The position numbers and the translations under genes were made by a program. This document shows positions 36,916 through 45,227 of a stretch of DNA of 64,000 nucleotides, piece by piece. Source of the stretch: Mesonia algae (GTDB lineage: Bacteria; Bacteroidota; Bacteroidia; Flavobacteriales; Flavobacteriaceae); the NCBI RefSeq assembly GCF_003253545.1, contig NZ_QKYV01000006.1, positions 124,001 to 188,000 of the forward strand, written 5' to 3'. The notes beneath the pieces were generated by a model. It made no database searches. It saw nothing but the letters and a program-made list of their open reading frames with translations, and had not been told where the DNA came from. Position 1 is the stretch's first letter. Each line of letters opens with the position of its first letter.

Positions 36916-37155
36916 TTACAAAGGTTTTGGGTATTTCTTACGTATATCTTTTAACAAGACTTCTAGACCGTTTATTTTTAATTCGTGTACTGCTTTAAGT
37001 TGCTTGCCAAGACTATTTTCTGGAAATCCTTTTTGAGAAAACCAGGTGTAATAAGGTTCAGGGATATCTGATAGGTACCAATTCTTATACTTGCCAAAAT
37101 ACATTTTGGCATAAGCGAGTTTAATGAGGTCTTTAGGTTCTAGTCCAGGAATCAT
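36916..37155 (-). CDS. DUF3820 family protein
   Basis: A 79-residue protein of the DUF3820 family (sometimes labelled quorum-sensing-regulated virulence factor), of unknown function. Core motif: AYAKMYFGKYKNWYLSDIPEPYYTWFSQKGF, with the FGKYKNWYLSDIPxxYxxWF pattern. The same kind of module is fused to the C-terminus of the exonuclease at 11068. The structure of a family member resembles a nucleic-acid-linked domain, but this is not evidence of role here. It lies upstream of pyrG on the same strand, with 107 bases between; it may be transcribed independently. Confidence 0.82.
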   Translation of the reverse strand: MIPGLEPKDLIKLAYAKMYFGKYKNWYLSDIPEPYYTWFSQKGFPENSLGKQLKAVHELKINGLEVLLKDIRKKYPKPL

Positions 37156-37230
37156 AAGGGCAAATGTAGGAAAACATAATTTACTTTTTTCTAAAAAAAA
37201 TATCAGTGTATCTTTCCCAAAAATTATAAG

Positions 37231-38895
37231 GTGTACGATGTTATTGTAATAGGTTCTGGAGCAGGAGGTTTAACCAGTGCGATTTGTTTGGCAGAGCGAG
37301 GAAAGAAAGTCTTGGTTTTAGAAAAACACGATGTTCCTGGAGGTTGGTGCCATAGTTTTTATGTGAATGGGCAGCGACACAGTCCCGGGTTACATTATAT
37401 AGGTTTACTCGGAGAAGGAGAATCTACTAGCGATTTATATAAAGATTTAGGTATTGCTAATGACCTCACCTTCTTTAAAATGCATCCCAATGCCTATGAA
37501 CGTTGTCATTTAGGAGACTATAAATTCGATTTTCCTGACAGCTATGAGAAACTAAAAATAAAATTAATAGCTCGATTTCCTGAGGAGGAAAAAGGAATCG
37601 TAAAAGTTATAGACCTTATTGATAAAGTGAATCATCAAATTATGATGATTCCTAAACTTAAAGGTTTTTGGAATCATGTACTTATTCCTTTTCGGACTAA
37701 AGAAATGGGTAAATACGGTTTGTTTAGCTTAGAAAAAGTTCTTAAAAAGTTTATAAAAAATTCTGTATTACGTAATATACTTTCTGTGCAATGTGGTGAT
37801 CACGCACTGTCTCCTAGCAAAATACCCTTTCCTTTTCATTGTGCACTAATGGGGCATTATAAAAATGGAGCATATTATCCTATGGGAGGAGGAGGAGCCT
37901 TAGTAAAAGCAAAAACTAATCGACTTAAAGCTTTAGGAGCGGAAATAAGAACTAGAAGCGGAGTAAAGAAAATTCTGCTTCAGCAAAATAAAGCGATAGG
38001 TGTAGAATTAGAAAACGGTGAACAACTTTTTGCAGAAAATATCATTAGCAATGCCGATCCACATACTACATTCCAAAGGCTTATAGGAGAAGAAAATTTA
38101 AGCAAAAAACTTCAAAAAAAATTAGCTAAAACTACTTATTCGCTCACTTCACTTATCCTATTCTTAACTGTAGATATGGATATGACAAAACACGGAATGC
38201 ATAGCGGAAATATTTGGCGTTTTACTGAAGTAGATATAGATAACGCTTTACGCGGAATAATAAACACCCCTTTATTAGAATTAAGAGAATTACCTGGGAT
38301 GTTTATTAGCTGCACTACTTTAAAAGATCCTACTAGTTTTGATGGGAAAAATCACAATTTTGAAGTAGTCACCTTAATAGACTATGAACAATTTAAACCT
38401 TATGAGCATTTAGGAAAAAATCGAAATGAGGATTACCAAAACTTCAAAAAACAGTTATGTGATTTATTTATGGTTTCTTTAGAAAAAGAATTTCCAGGTA
38501 TGGAGAATCACATTGTTCATATTGATTTAGGAACCCCATTAACCAATGAATATTATATCAATTCTACACGAGGGAATATTTACGGTACAGAAAAAACCTT
38601 AAAGCAAATAGGTCCGTTTGCATTTAAACCTCAATCTCCTTTTGAAAATCTTTATTTAACTGGGGCAAGTATATTATCTCATGGAGTTGCAGGAGCAGCA
38701 CACTCTGGAGTAGCTACGGCTGCTAAAATTATAGGAGAACGTCCAGAAGAATTACTTCAGGTAAAAGCTGATCAAAAACTCAGAATTTTAGAAGCAGAAG
38801 ATAATTCTCAATGGCCACAAGATGTAAAAAGAAAAATAGCGCAAAAACAGAAAAAATTTCGTGAAACCGAAGTGAAAAACAAGCATTTAAATTAA
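37231..38895 (+). CDS. NAD(P)/FAD-dependent oxidoreductase, phytoene desaturase/retinol saturase-like
   Basis: A 554-residue flavoprotein of the amine oxidase/CrtI-like superfamily. The FAD-binding dinucleotide fold is IVIGSGAGGLTSAICLAERGKKVLVLEKHDVPGG; the C-terminal FAD motif is LYLTGASILSHGVAGAAHSGVATA near 500-524. CrtISO/retinol-saturase proteins are the likeliest relatives: they isomerise or reduce polyene chains. The gene starts with a GTG at 37231, with the dinucleotide fold at the very N-terminus. No carotenoid genes are adjacent, so a specific carotenoid role is not shown. Single-gene unit divergent from the DUF3820 gene. Confidence 0.85.
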   Translation: MYDVIVIGSGAGGLTSAICLAERGKKVLVLEKHDVPGGWCHSFYVNGQRHSPGLHYIGLLGEGESTSDLYKDLGIANDLTFFKMHPNAYERCHLGDYKFDFPDSYEKLKIKLIARFPEEEKGIVKVIDLIDKVNHQIMMIPKLKGFWNHVLIPFRTKEMGKYGLFSLEKVLKKFIKNSVLRNILSVQCGDHALSPSKIPFPFHCALMGHYKNGAYYPMGGGGALVKAKTNRLKALGAEIRTRSGVKKILLQQNKAIGVELENGEQLFAENIISNADPHTTFQRLIGEENLSKKLQKKLAKTTYSLTSLILFLTVDMDMTKHGMHSGNIWRFTEVDIDNALRGIINTPLLELRELPGMFISCTTLKDPTSFDGKNHNFEVVTLIDYEQFKPYEHLGKNRNEDYQNFKKQLCDLFMVSLEKEFPGMENHIVHIDLGTPLTNEYYINSTRGNIYGTEKTLKQIGPFAFKPQSPFENLYLTGASILSHGVAGAAHSGVATAAKIIGERPEELLQVKADQKLRILEAEDNSQWPQDVKRKIAQKQKKFRETEVKNKHLN

Positions 38896-38943
38896 TTGAA
38901 TAGATTTAATTGTTCTTTACTTAAAAATATTGTTACAAAGTAT

Positions 38944-38951
38944 TACTTTTG
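38944..38951 (+). promoter_or_regulatory. -7 promoter box for sucC
   Basis: TACTTTTG matches TAnnTTTG; an alternative, TACTTTTA at 38954-38961, lies 21 bases from TTG at 38930-38932. Which is used is undecided. Confidence 0.4.
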
Positions 38952-38994
38952 TTACTTTTACGAATCAAAATTGAACTTCTAGAAAAACCTGATT

Positions 38995-40188
38995 ATGAAT
39001 TTACACGAATATCAAGGAAAAGAAATATTAAATAGTTTTGGAGTAAGAATACAACGAGGAATCGTTGCAAATACACCAGAAGAAGCAGTTGAAGCTGCAA
39101 AGAAATTAACTGAAGAAACAGGAACTGGATGGCACGTGATTAAAGCACAAGTACATGCTGGTGGACGTGGAAAAGGTGGTGGAGTAAAGCTTGCCAAAAA
39201 CCTACAGGAAGTAGAAACTATTGCAGGAGAAATTCTTGGAATGCATTTGGTAACTCCTCAAACCTCTGCAGAAGGAAAATTAGTAAATCAAATTTTGATT
39301 ACAGAAGATGTTTATTATCCTGGAGATAGTGAACCAGATGAGTATTACATGTCTGTACTTTTAAATAGAGCTAATGGTAGAAATATGATTATGTATTCTA
39401 CTGAAGGTGGAATGGATATCGAAACTGTTGCAGAAGAAACTCCGCACTTGATCTTTACGGAAGAAATTGATCCTGCTACAGGAATTTTACCTTTCCAAGC
39501 TAGAAAAATTGCTTTTAACTTAGGTTTATCTGGAGCTGCGTTTAAAGAAATGACAAAATTTGTTACCGCTCTTTATACAGCTTACGATAAGTCAGATTCA
39601 TCATTATTTGAAATTAACCCAGTGTTAAAAACAAGTGATGATAAGATTATGGCAGTAGATGCTAAAGTATCTTTAGATGATAACGCATTATACCGTCACA
39701 AAGATTATGCGGCTATGCGTGATGAGCGTGAGGAAAATGCAACAGAAGTAGAAGCTAGAAATGCAGGTTTAAGCTATGTTGACCTTGACGGAAACGTAGG
39801 GTGTATGGTTAACGGAGCAGGTTTAGCGATGGCAACTATGGATTTAATTAAATTTGCAGGTGGTGAGCCAGCAAACTTCTTAGATGTAGGGGGTACAGCC
39901 GATGCAAAACGTGTAGAAGAAGCTTTTCGTCTAATCTTAAAAGATGATAAAGTAGAAGCTATCTTAATTAATATATTTGGAGGAATTGTTCGTTGTGACC
40001 GTGTAGCACAGGGAGTTGTAGATGCCTATAAAAATATGGGTGATGCGATTAATGTGCCAATTATTGTACGTTTACAAGGAACAAATGCAGATATCGCTAA
40101 AGAACTAATTGATAATAGTGGTCTTAATGTAGAGAGCGCTGTTCAGTTTCAAGAAGCAGCAGATAAAGTTCAAAAAGTCTTAGCTTAA
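38995..40188 (+). CDS. sucC: Succinate--CoA ligase subunit beta
   Basis: A 397-residue SucC, the nucleotide-binding beta subunit of the TCA-cycle enzyme that forms succinate and ATP or GTP from succinyl-CoA. ATP-grasp domain start MNLHEYQGKEILNSFGVRIQRG, VIKAQVHAGGRGKGGGVKLAK near 45-65; FEINPVL near 204; the CoA-ligase domain has MVNGAGLAMATMDLIKFAGGEPANFLDVGG near 262-291 and ILINIFGGIVRCD near 322-334. Adjacent sucD is missing; the alpha subunit must be elsewhere, as is usual in this family. It ends in a bidirectional terminator facing cysH. Confidence 0.96.
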   Translation: MNLHEYQGKEILNSFGVRIQRGIVANTPEEAVEAAKKLTEETGTGWHVIKAQVHAGGRGKGGGVKLAKNLQEVETIAGEILGMHLVTPQTSAEGKLVNQILITEDVYYPGDSEPDEYYMSVLLNRANGRNMIMYSTEGGMDIETVAEETPHLIFTEEIDPATGILPFQARKIAFNLGLSGAAFKEMTKFVTALYTAYDKSDSSLFEINPVLKTSDDKIMAVDAKVSLDDNALYRHKDYAAMRDEREENATEVEARNAGLSYVDLDGNVGCMVNGAGLAMATMDLIKFAGGEPANFLDVGGTADAKRVEEAFRLILKDDKVEAILINIFGGIVRCDRVAQGVVDAYKNMGDAINVPIIVRLQGTNADIAKELIDNSGLNVESAVQFQEAADKVQKVLA

Positions 40189-40206
40189 ACACTAAGATTA
40201 ATTCAT

Positions 40207-40239
40207 AAAAAAAAGCCCGCTAGCATAGCGGGTTTTTTT
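40207..40239. terminator. Bidirectional terminator between sucC and cysH
   Basis: Perfect CCCGCTA/TAGCGGG stem flanked by A8 and T7, strong in both directions. Confidence 0.9.
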
Positions 40240-40251
40240 ATCTGTTAAAAA

Positions 40252-40947
40252 CTACAAATGCAAACCGCATTCTGTTTTTGGATTATTGTTCCAGCGTCCG
40301 CTACGATCTTCGCCAGGTACCGTACAATGGCTACAGCCAATAGAATGATATCCTTTTTCAACCAATGGATGAAAGGGTAGTTGGTGTTTTTTTATATAAG
40401 AATCTCTTCTTTCTTTAGATACATCTAATAGAGGATAAAACTTTAAGATTTCTCCTCTTTGCTCAAAAATATTTAAAGTAGAACGGTGATCTGATTGCCA
40501 TTCCATTAAACCTGATACCCAAACAGAATAATTTTCTTTGATAATTTCTAAAGGTCTTACTTTATTGATAGAACAACAAAAGTCTGGATTTTTTTTCCAA
40601 GTTTCATCTTTTGTAGTAAATGCATGTTCTTCTTTTAAAGCGCTAATAGACTTTACATTCAAGTTGTATTTCCTTGAAAGCTCTTCTTTATAGTCAAGTG
40701 TTTCGGGAAAATGATATCCTGTATCTATAAAAAACACCTCTTGTTGTTTGTTGATATCAGCAAAAAGTTTTAGCAAAAATGCAGAAGTAGCAGCAAAAGA
40801 ACTTGTAAGCATTACCTCATTCACATCAAAGTCATGGTAAAGCTCATTTATTCTTTGATCAACAGATAAAGGCTGATATTTTTTATTTAGAATATTAATT
40901 TCTTCTTCAGTTAGAATTCGCTTGGGGTAGGCAATTTCATCTATCAT
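40252..40947 (-). CDS. cysH: Phosphoadenylyl/adenylyl-sulfate reductase (APS-type, Fe-S)
   Basis: A 231-residue assimilatory sulfonucleotide reductase that reduces (P)APS to sulfite. Motifs: SSFAATSAFLL (substrate loop), FIDTGYHFPET near 73-83, and C-terminal ECGLHL with catalytic Cys227. Cys124-Cys125 and Cys205-x-x-Cys208 are the four ligands of a 4Fe-4S cluster, which marks the APS-reducing type rather than E. coli-type PAPS reductases. Electrons come from thioredoxin. The next gene upstream is the short DUF1456 protein, ten bases away. Other sulfate-activation genes (cysD, cysN) are not in the window. Confidence 0.92.
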   Translation of the reverse strand: MIDEIAYPKRILTEEEINILNKKYQPLSVDQRINELYHDFDVNEVMLTSSFAATSAFLLKLFADINKQQEVFFIDTGYHFPETLDYKEELSRKYNLNVKSISALKEEHAFTTKDETWKKNPDFCCSINKVRPLEIIKENYSVWVSGLMEWQSDHRSTLNIFEQRGEILKFYPLLDVSKERRDSYIKKHQLPFHPLVEKGYHSIGCSHCTVPGEDRSGRWNNNPKTECGLHL

Positions 40948-40957
40948 ATGATAACAT

Positions 40958-41227
40958 TTATGCAGTAGGATTTTTGTCTTTAGGATTATTATCTTTTTTA
41001 GGAGGCATAGGTCCTCTTAAATGAATAATAAGTCCGTTAAGGAAGTTTCTCAAAAATTGATCTCCGCATTCTACATACTTAGGATGATCCTCTTTTCTGA
41101 AAATAGCACTTAACTCACTTTTAGTTACTTTAAAATCTACTAAAGCAAAAATTTTAATTATATCGTCGTCTCTCAACTTGTGAGCCACTCTTAATTTCTT
41201 AAAAGTATCATTATTGGTTAAAGGCAT
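40958..41227 (-). CDS. DUF1456 family protein, single-repeat form
   Basis: An 89-residue protein of the DUF1456/YehS family, of unknown function. It has one domain, FKKLRVAHKLRDDDIIKIFALVDFKVTKSELSAIFRKEDHPKYVECGDQFLRNFLNGLI, followed by a low-complexity Pro/Lys/Asn tail. Characterised members are about 150 residues with two such repeats, so this is a half-size version. The gene lies ten bases upstream of cysH on the same strand and likely shares its transcript. Not obviously broken: start and stop are clean. Confidence 0.8.
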   Translation of the reverse strand: MPLTNNDTFKKLRVAHKLRDDDIIKIFALVDFKVTKSELSAIFRKEDHPKYVECGDQFLRNFLNGLIIHLRGPMPPKKDNNPKDKNPTA

Positions 41228-41258
41228 AATAATTTTTTAGGATGCAAATTTACTGTTT

Positions 41259-42560
41259 TTAATTGGTTTTGGGTTGTGGTAGTGATTTATATAAGGATTC
41301 AATTCTATTGATATCGGTTTGATTTTCTATAGTTCGTTTGGTATCTTGAAAGAGTAATTCAGCTTCAGCTAAAATAGCAGAATGATATTCTTTAAGGTGT
41401 GGTTCCTGTAAGAGAAGATATTTAAACATAATAAAAAGCTTTTGGATGCAAGTAAGGTCATTTTTACAATAGGTTCTATAAGAAGACATCACTTGGTAAA
41501 GAACTTCTTTAAAGTTAGCTGTTGTAATAGCTATTAACGGTTCCTTTTCTTCTGAAGAGATTACCGTTTTATCATTTTTTTGAAGTCTTAGTGCAAATAA
41601 TTCAGTTAAATAATCTATACTGTTGATGGCGGTACCAGGATCGTTTATACCTGGAGACATAGCTTTTACTCCAATTTCGGTAATTTGTTTAAAAGCTAAA
41701 GCATAGTTATCTTCTATAAACTCTCCTCTTGCGAAGTTGAAGTTAGATAATATTCTTTTTACTAATTCTGAATCTATTTCTTGACTTACTTTGATAATAG
41801 GAACTTTCTTAAGAACAAAAATTCCTTGTATAGGTAATATTTTTATTTTTATTTGGTGTTCTTTGCAAATGGCAATAAGGTTAGATACAGCAATTTTTTG
41901 AAAATATCCTGTTTCTGTACTGTAATAACTTTTCCAGTTTGAAGTGTCGGGAAATTCAGGCGGAGTTTCTTCTTCTTTTTCTAACAAATGCTCCAGTCTA
42001 TTTTTTGCTTTTTTATAGATGTTATCCAGAATATTATTGACTTGTATTGCCTGTGATATAGAATGTATAAAATAAAGAAAAGCTCCAAAACATATAACAG
42101 TAAAAATAATACCTAACAAAACAGAAAATCCAGGTAATTGATATTTGCTGTCTTCTTGTGGGTTTATACCAACTAAAGTAAATGTGTTGTATAAGATGGT
42201 AGCTAGGTAAATTCCCAGTACATATTGATGATTTCTGTTGGATATAAGTCCGGGTAATACGCGCGGCGAAAAGTTGCTGGAAGCTTGGTTTAACAACACC
42301 ATTACCATGGAGAAACTAAAAACCATAATAGAAATAATCCCGCCAGTTAAAAAGCTTAATAAAGTTTTTGCTGTATCTGGGTTATTGATTACTAATTCGG
42401 GTACATGTTCTATAATAAAAGCTGAAATTCCCTTATCCTCTAAATAAAGCATCAACATTGCGAAATTGAACCCAATAATACTGAAAAGAGTAGGGTAAAA
42501 AGCGATTTTTCCGCGAATCGTATTTATAAAACTTAGTAACTTATTGTAAAGTGATTTCAT
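41259..42560 (-). CDS. DUF2254 family membrane protein
   Basis: A predicted inner-membrane protein of about 433 residues in the DUF2254 family, of unknown function. Hydrophobic helices lie near residues 25-45, 70-95, 110-132 and 145-170, with the family stretch LSFLTGGIISIMVFSFSMVMVLLNQASSNFSPRVLPGLI and the C-terminal SPGINDPGTAINSID motif. I prefer the ATG at 42560 over an in-frame TTG 33 bases upstream, since the latter adds only a few residues and no known family sequence. It is upstream of and near the DUF1456 gene (31 bases). Confidence 0.83.
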   Translation of the reverse strand: MKSLYNKLLSFINTIRGKIAFYPTLFSIIGFNFAMLMLYLEDKGISAFIIEHVPELVINNPDTAKTLLSFLTGGIISIMVFSFSMVMVLLNQASSNFSPRVLPGLISNRNHQYVLGIYLATILYNTFTLVGINPQEDSKYQLPGFSVLLGIIFTVICFGAFLYFIHSISQAIQVNNILDNIYKKAKNRLEHLLEKEEETPPEFPDTSNWKSYYSTETGYFQKIAVSNLIAICKEHQIKIKILPIQGIFVLKKVPIIKVSQEIDSELVKRILSNFNFARGEFIEDNYALAFKQITEIGVKAMSPGINDPGTAINSIDYLTELFALRLQKNDKTVISSEEKEPLIAITTANFKEVLYQVMSSYRTYCKNDLTCIQKLFIMFKYLLLQEPHLKEYHSAILAEAELLFQDTKRTIENQTDINRIESLYKSLPQPKTN

Positions 42561-42671
42561 ATTGGAGTTAATCCTAGGGTAAATTTCAAACAATTATATA
42601 GATATAGAGTTGTTATTAACAATCTTTTAGTTGAAAAATATACTATAAAGCTAAAGCAGGAAGTTTTTAAA

Positions 42672-42704
42672 TAAAAAAAGCCTTGCTGAAAAAGCAAGGC
42701 TTTG
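42672..42704 (-). terminator. Terminator after tRNA-His
   Basis: Perfect AAAGCCTTGCT/AGCAAGGCTTT stem, then T-run on the minus strand. Confidence 0.88.
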
Positions 42705-42710
42705 AAAAAA

Positions 42711-42786
42711 GGGTGGAAGACCGGGTTCGAACCGGCGACTTCTGGTACCACAAACCAGCGCTCTAACCAGCTGAGCTACAACCACC
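42711..42786 (-). tRNA. tRNA-His (anticodon GTG)
   Basis: Reverse strand begins GGTGGTTGTAGC. Anticodon loop TTGTGGT, closed by CTGGT/ACCAG, holds GTG; T-arm GCCGG/CCGGT with loop TTCGAAC. The extra 5' G pairs with C73, the known His tRNA feature (G-1). Two U-U mismatches lie in the acceptor stem (5-68, 6-67). A terminator follows immediately. I fix the ends by the acceptor pairing; the CCA is not fully encoded. Confidence 0.95.
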
Positions 42787-42844
42787 ATTTGTTTGAGCTG
42801 GCAAATTTAATACTTTATACCAATATGACAAAATAAAAATTGAA

Positions 42845-43561
42845 TTAAATTAAATCAAAAATAGAAGATACTGCAGGACAGCGTTCTACGGTAAAACCTT
42901 CTGCATGTTCTGTATTTATGAGTCTACCTAAATTTCTAGCTCTATAAGTTACACTATCTAAGAAATTGTCACTAGAGATAGGAGTAGAGGGTTCGTCGCT
43001 ATTTTCATCGAAAAACTGTGATTTATAAGCCTTTACGGAAGCAACTTTTGTGTCTATATATCCTGTAATGTCTACGATAACATCGGGTTCAATGTCTATC
43101 CATTGAATGTAATGTAAAATTAATCTAGGACGCCACGGTTTTTGATGATTACCTTGGTAAGTGGTTTCTATTTTTCTAAGACCGCTTAAAAAACAAGAAT
43201 CGCTCACCAATTGACTTCCCTTGCCGTGATCAATGTGTCTATCTTTAATAGCATTACATAAAATAACATCGGGACGATACTTTCTAATAATTTTTATAAT
43301 TTCTAGTTGATGATCTATGTTATTGATAAAGAAACCATCGCTAAACTCTAGGTTTTCTCGCATAGAAACCCCCAAAATTTCAGCAGCATCTTTAGCTTCT
43401 TGATCTCTAATTTCAGCAGTTCCTCTTGTGCCGAGTTCGCCACGAGTTAAATCTAAAATACCAACTTTCTTGCCTTGAGCTATCTCCTTAGCGATAGTTC
43501 CGCTACAGCTTAATTCAACATCATCGGGGTGAGCTCCTATGGCTAAAATATCTAATTTCAT
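42845..43561 (-). CDS. bshB1: Bacillithiol biosynthesis deacetylase BshB1
   Basis: A 238-residue zinc-dependent LmbE/PIG-L-like deacetylase that removes acetate from GlcNAc-malate. The metal motif AHPDDVELSCSG (residues 8-19) and the later KDRHIDHGKGSQLV (near 120-135) are visible, with GELGTRGT near 42-49, strong for BshB1. It pairs with bshC at 17585; bshA is not seen here. Its ATG (43559-43561) overlaps the nhaC stop by ATGA, so these two share an operon. Confidence 0.95.
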   Translation of the reverse strand: MKLDILAIGAHPDDVELSCSGTIAKEIAQGKKVGILDLTRGELGTRGTAEIRDQEAKDAAEILGVSMRENLEFSDGFFINNIDHQLEIIKIIRKYRPDVILCNAIKDRHIDHGKGSQLVSDSCFLSGLRKIETTYQGNHQKPWRPRLILHYIQWIDIEPDVIVDITGYIDTKVASVKAYKSQFFDENSDEPSTPISSDNFLDSVTYRARNLGRLINTEHAEGFTVERCPAVSSIFDLI

Positions 43562-45036
43562 GCAGTGGTTTTTTGTGTAAGTTGTTTAATTTTTATATTA
43601 AATGCGGCGAAAAGTAAAGTCATAAACGGACTTAAGTAATTGAATATAGCATATACAAAATAACTTGCTACAGGAACTCCTAACACTCCGCTATGATAAG
43701 CTCCGCAGGTATTCCACGGTATCAACACAGAGGTAACGGTTCCCGAGTCTTCTAAGGTTCTACTTAAATTTTCAGGTGCTAAACCTTTATCTTTATATGC
43801 TTTAGCAAACATTTTTCCGGGAACTACAATAGCTAAATATTGATCTGAGGCAGTAGCATTCAACGCAAGACAGCTAATTACGGTACTACTAAATAACCCA
43901 AAAGTAGTATGAAACATTTGAAGTAGAGCCTGACTTATTCTTGATAAAGCTCCTATTGCATCCATAATTCCACCAAAGGTCATAGCGCAAATAATTAACC
44001 AAATTGTTCCTAGCATACCTCGCATACCACCAGACGAGAATAAATCGTTTAAAGCTTCATTAGAAGTTTCAATTTGAGTATCTACAGTAATGGCATTCAT
44101 AATTCCTTTATAGGCACTTTCTACTGTTAATTGAGTGCTTCCAGCAATTTCTGCCACAATATTTGGTTGAAAAATGAGACTGGCCACTGCCGCTAATAAT
44201 GTTCCTAGTAATAATGCAATTAAAGGAGGTGTTTTTCTTATGATAAGAAAAATCACTAACGCAGGAACGATAAATAACCAAGGAGAAATATTGAAGGCAG
44301 CATCAATAGAATTTAAAATTGAATCAGTATCGGCAACACCTTCGGTTTCTAGGTTTAAACCAATAATTATAAAAATAATAAGAGTGACAACTATAGAAGG
44401 AACGGTGGTGTATAACATATATCTTATATGTGTAAACAAATCTGTCCCAGCCATAGCAGGAGCGAGATTGGTTGTGTCACTAAGGGGAGAAAGCTTATCT
44501 CCAAAATAAGCTCCAGATAAAATTGCTCCTGCGGTCATACCTAAAGGAATTCCCAAGGCTTCTGCAATCCCTATCAATGCAATCCCTACAGTTGCTGAAG
44601 TAGTCCAACTACTTCCGGTGGCAACCGAAATAACTGAACAGATTACTACGCAAGCTGCTAGAAAAATAGTAGGGTTTAAAATCTGTAACCCATAATAAAT
44701 CATAGTAGGAATAATTCCGCTCACAAGCCACGTTCCTGCGAGAGCTCCCACCATTAATAAAATTAAAATAGCTCCAGAGGTAGATTTAATATTTTGAGAG
44801 ACTTCCTCTACCATAGTATCGTAAGAGGTATTGGTGAAATGACCAACAATAGCAGCTACAGCTGCCCCCATGAGCAGTATAAATTGATTTGATCCGCTAA
44901 GGGCATCATCTCCAAAGACAAATACATTATAGGCAAGCATACCTACTAGTGCGATAACCGGAAGTAATGCTGCACCAATGCTTATGTTATTTTTTATAAT
45001 GTTTTGATTGTTAGGGTCGGAAGTTTGACTATCCAT
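43558..45036 (-). CDS. nhaC: Na+/H+ antiporter NhaC family
   Basis: A 492-residue 11-13 helix inner-membrane protein of the NhaC family, exchanging Na+ for H+. Typical pieces: SVATGSSWTTSATVGIALIGIAEALGIPLGMTAGAILSGAYFGDKLSPLSDTTNLAPAMAG near residues 140-200, and the CGAYHSGVLGVPVASYFVYAIFNY stretch near 447-470. The PLSDTTNLA segment is the core motif. Upstream gene of bshB1 with ATGA overlap; link between thiol synthesis and Na+ export is likely positional only. Lies alone upstream; its 190-base leader holds nothing clear. Confidence 0.9.
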   Translation of the reverse strand: MDSQTSDPNNQNIIKNNISIGAALLPVIALVGMLAYNVFVFGDDALSGSNQFILLMGAAVAAIVGHFTNTSYDTMVEEVSQNIKSTSGAILILLMVGALAGTWLVSGIIPTMIYYGLQILNPTIFLAACVVICSVISVATGSSWTTSATVGIALIGIAEALGIPLGMTAGAILSGAYFGDKLSPLSDTTNLAPAMAGTDLFTHIRYMLYTTVPSIVVTLIIFIIIGLNLETEGVADTDSILNSIDAAFNISPWLFIVPALVIFLIIRKTPPLIALLLGTLLAAVASLIFQPNIVAEIAGSTQLTVESAYKGIMNAITVDTQIETSNEALNDLFSSGGMRGMLGTIWLIICAMTFGGIMDAIGALSRISQALLQMFHTTFGLFSSTVISCLALNATASDQYLAIVVPGKMFAKAYKDKGLAPENLSRTLEDSGTVTSVLIPWNTCGAYHSGVLGVPVASYFVYAIFNYLSPFMTLLFAAFNIKIKQLTQKTTA

Positions 45037-45227
45037 AAAATGTCAATAAAATGTTAGGTTTATGACGAGTAATGTAATCAATTTTCACTTTGTGAACCAA
45101 GAAATATAATTAGATTTTTTTAACATTTTATAATTTTAGTCAAAATTTAAAGAGTATAATGGGATACTTCAAAAAAAATAATTAATATTGTATCACCCCC
45201 CGATAATATAAAATTATATTTAAAATT

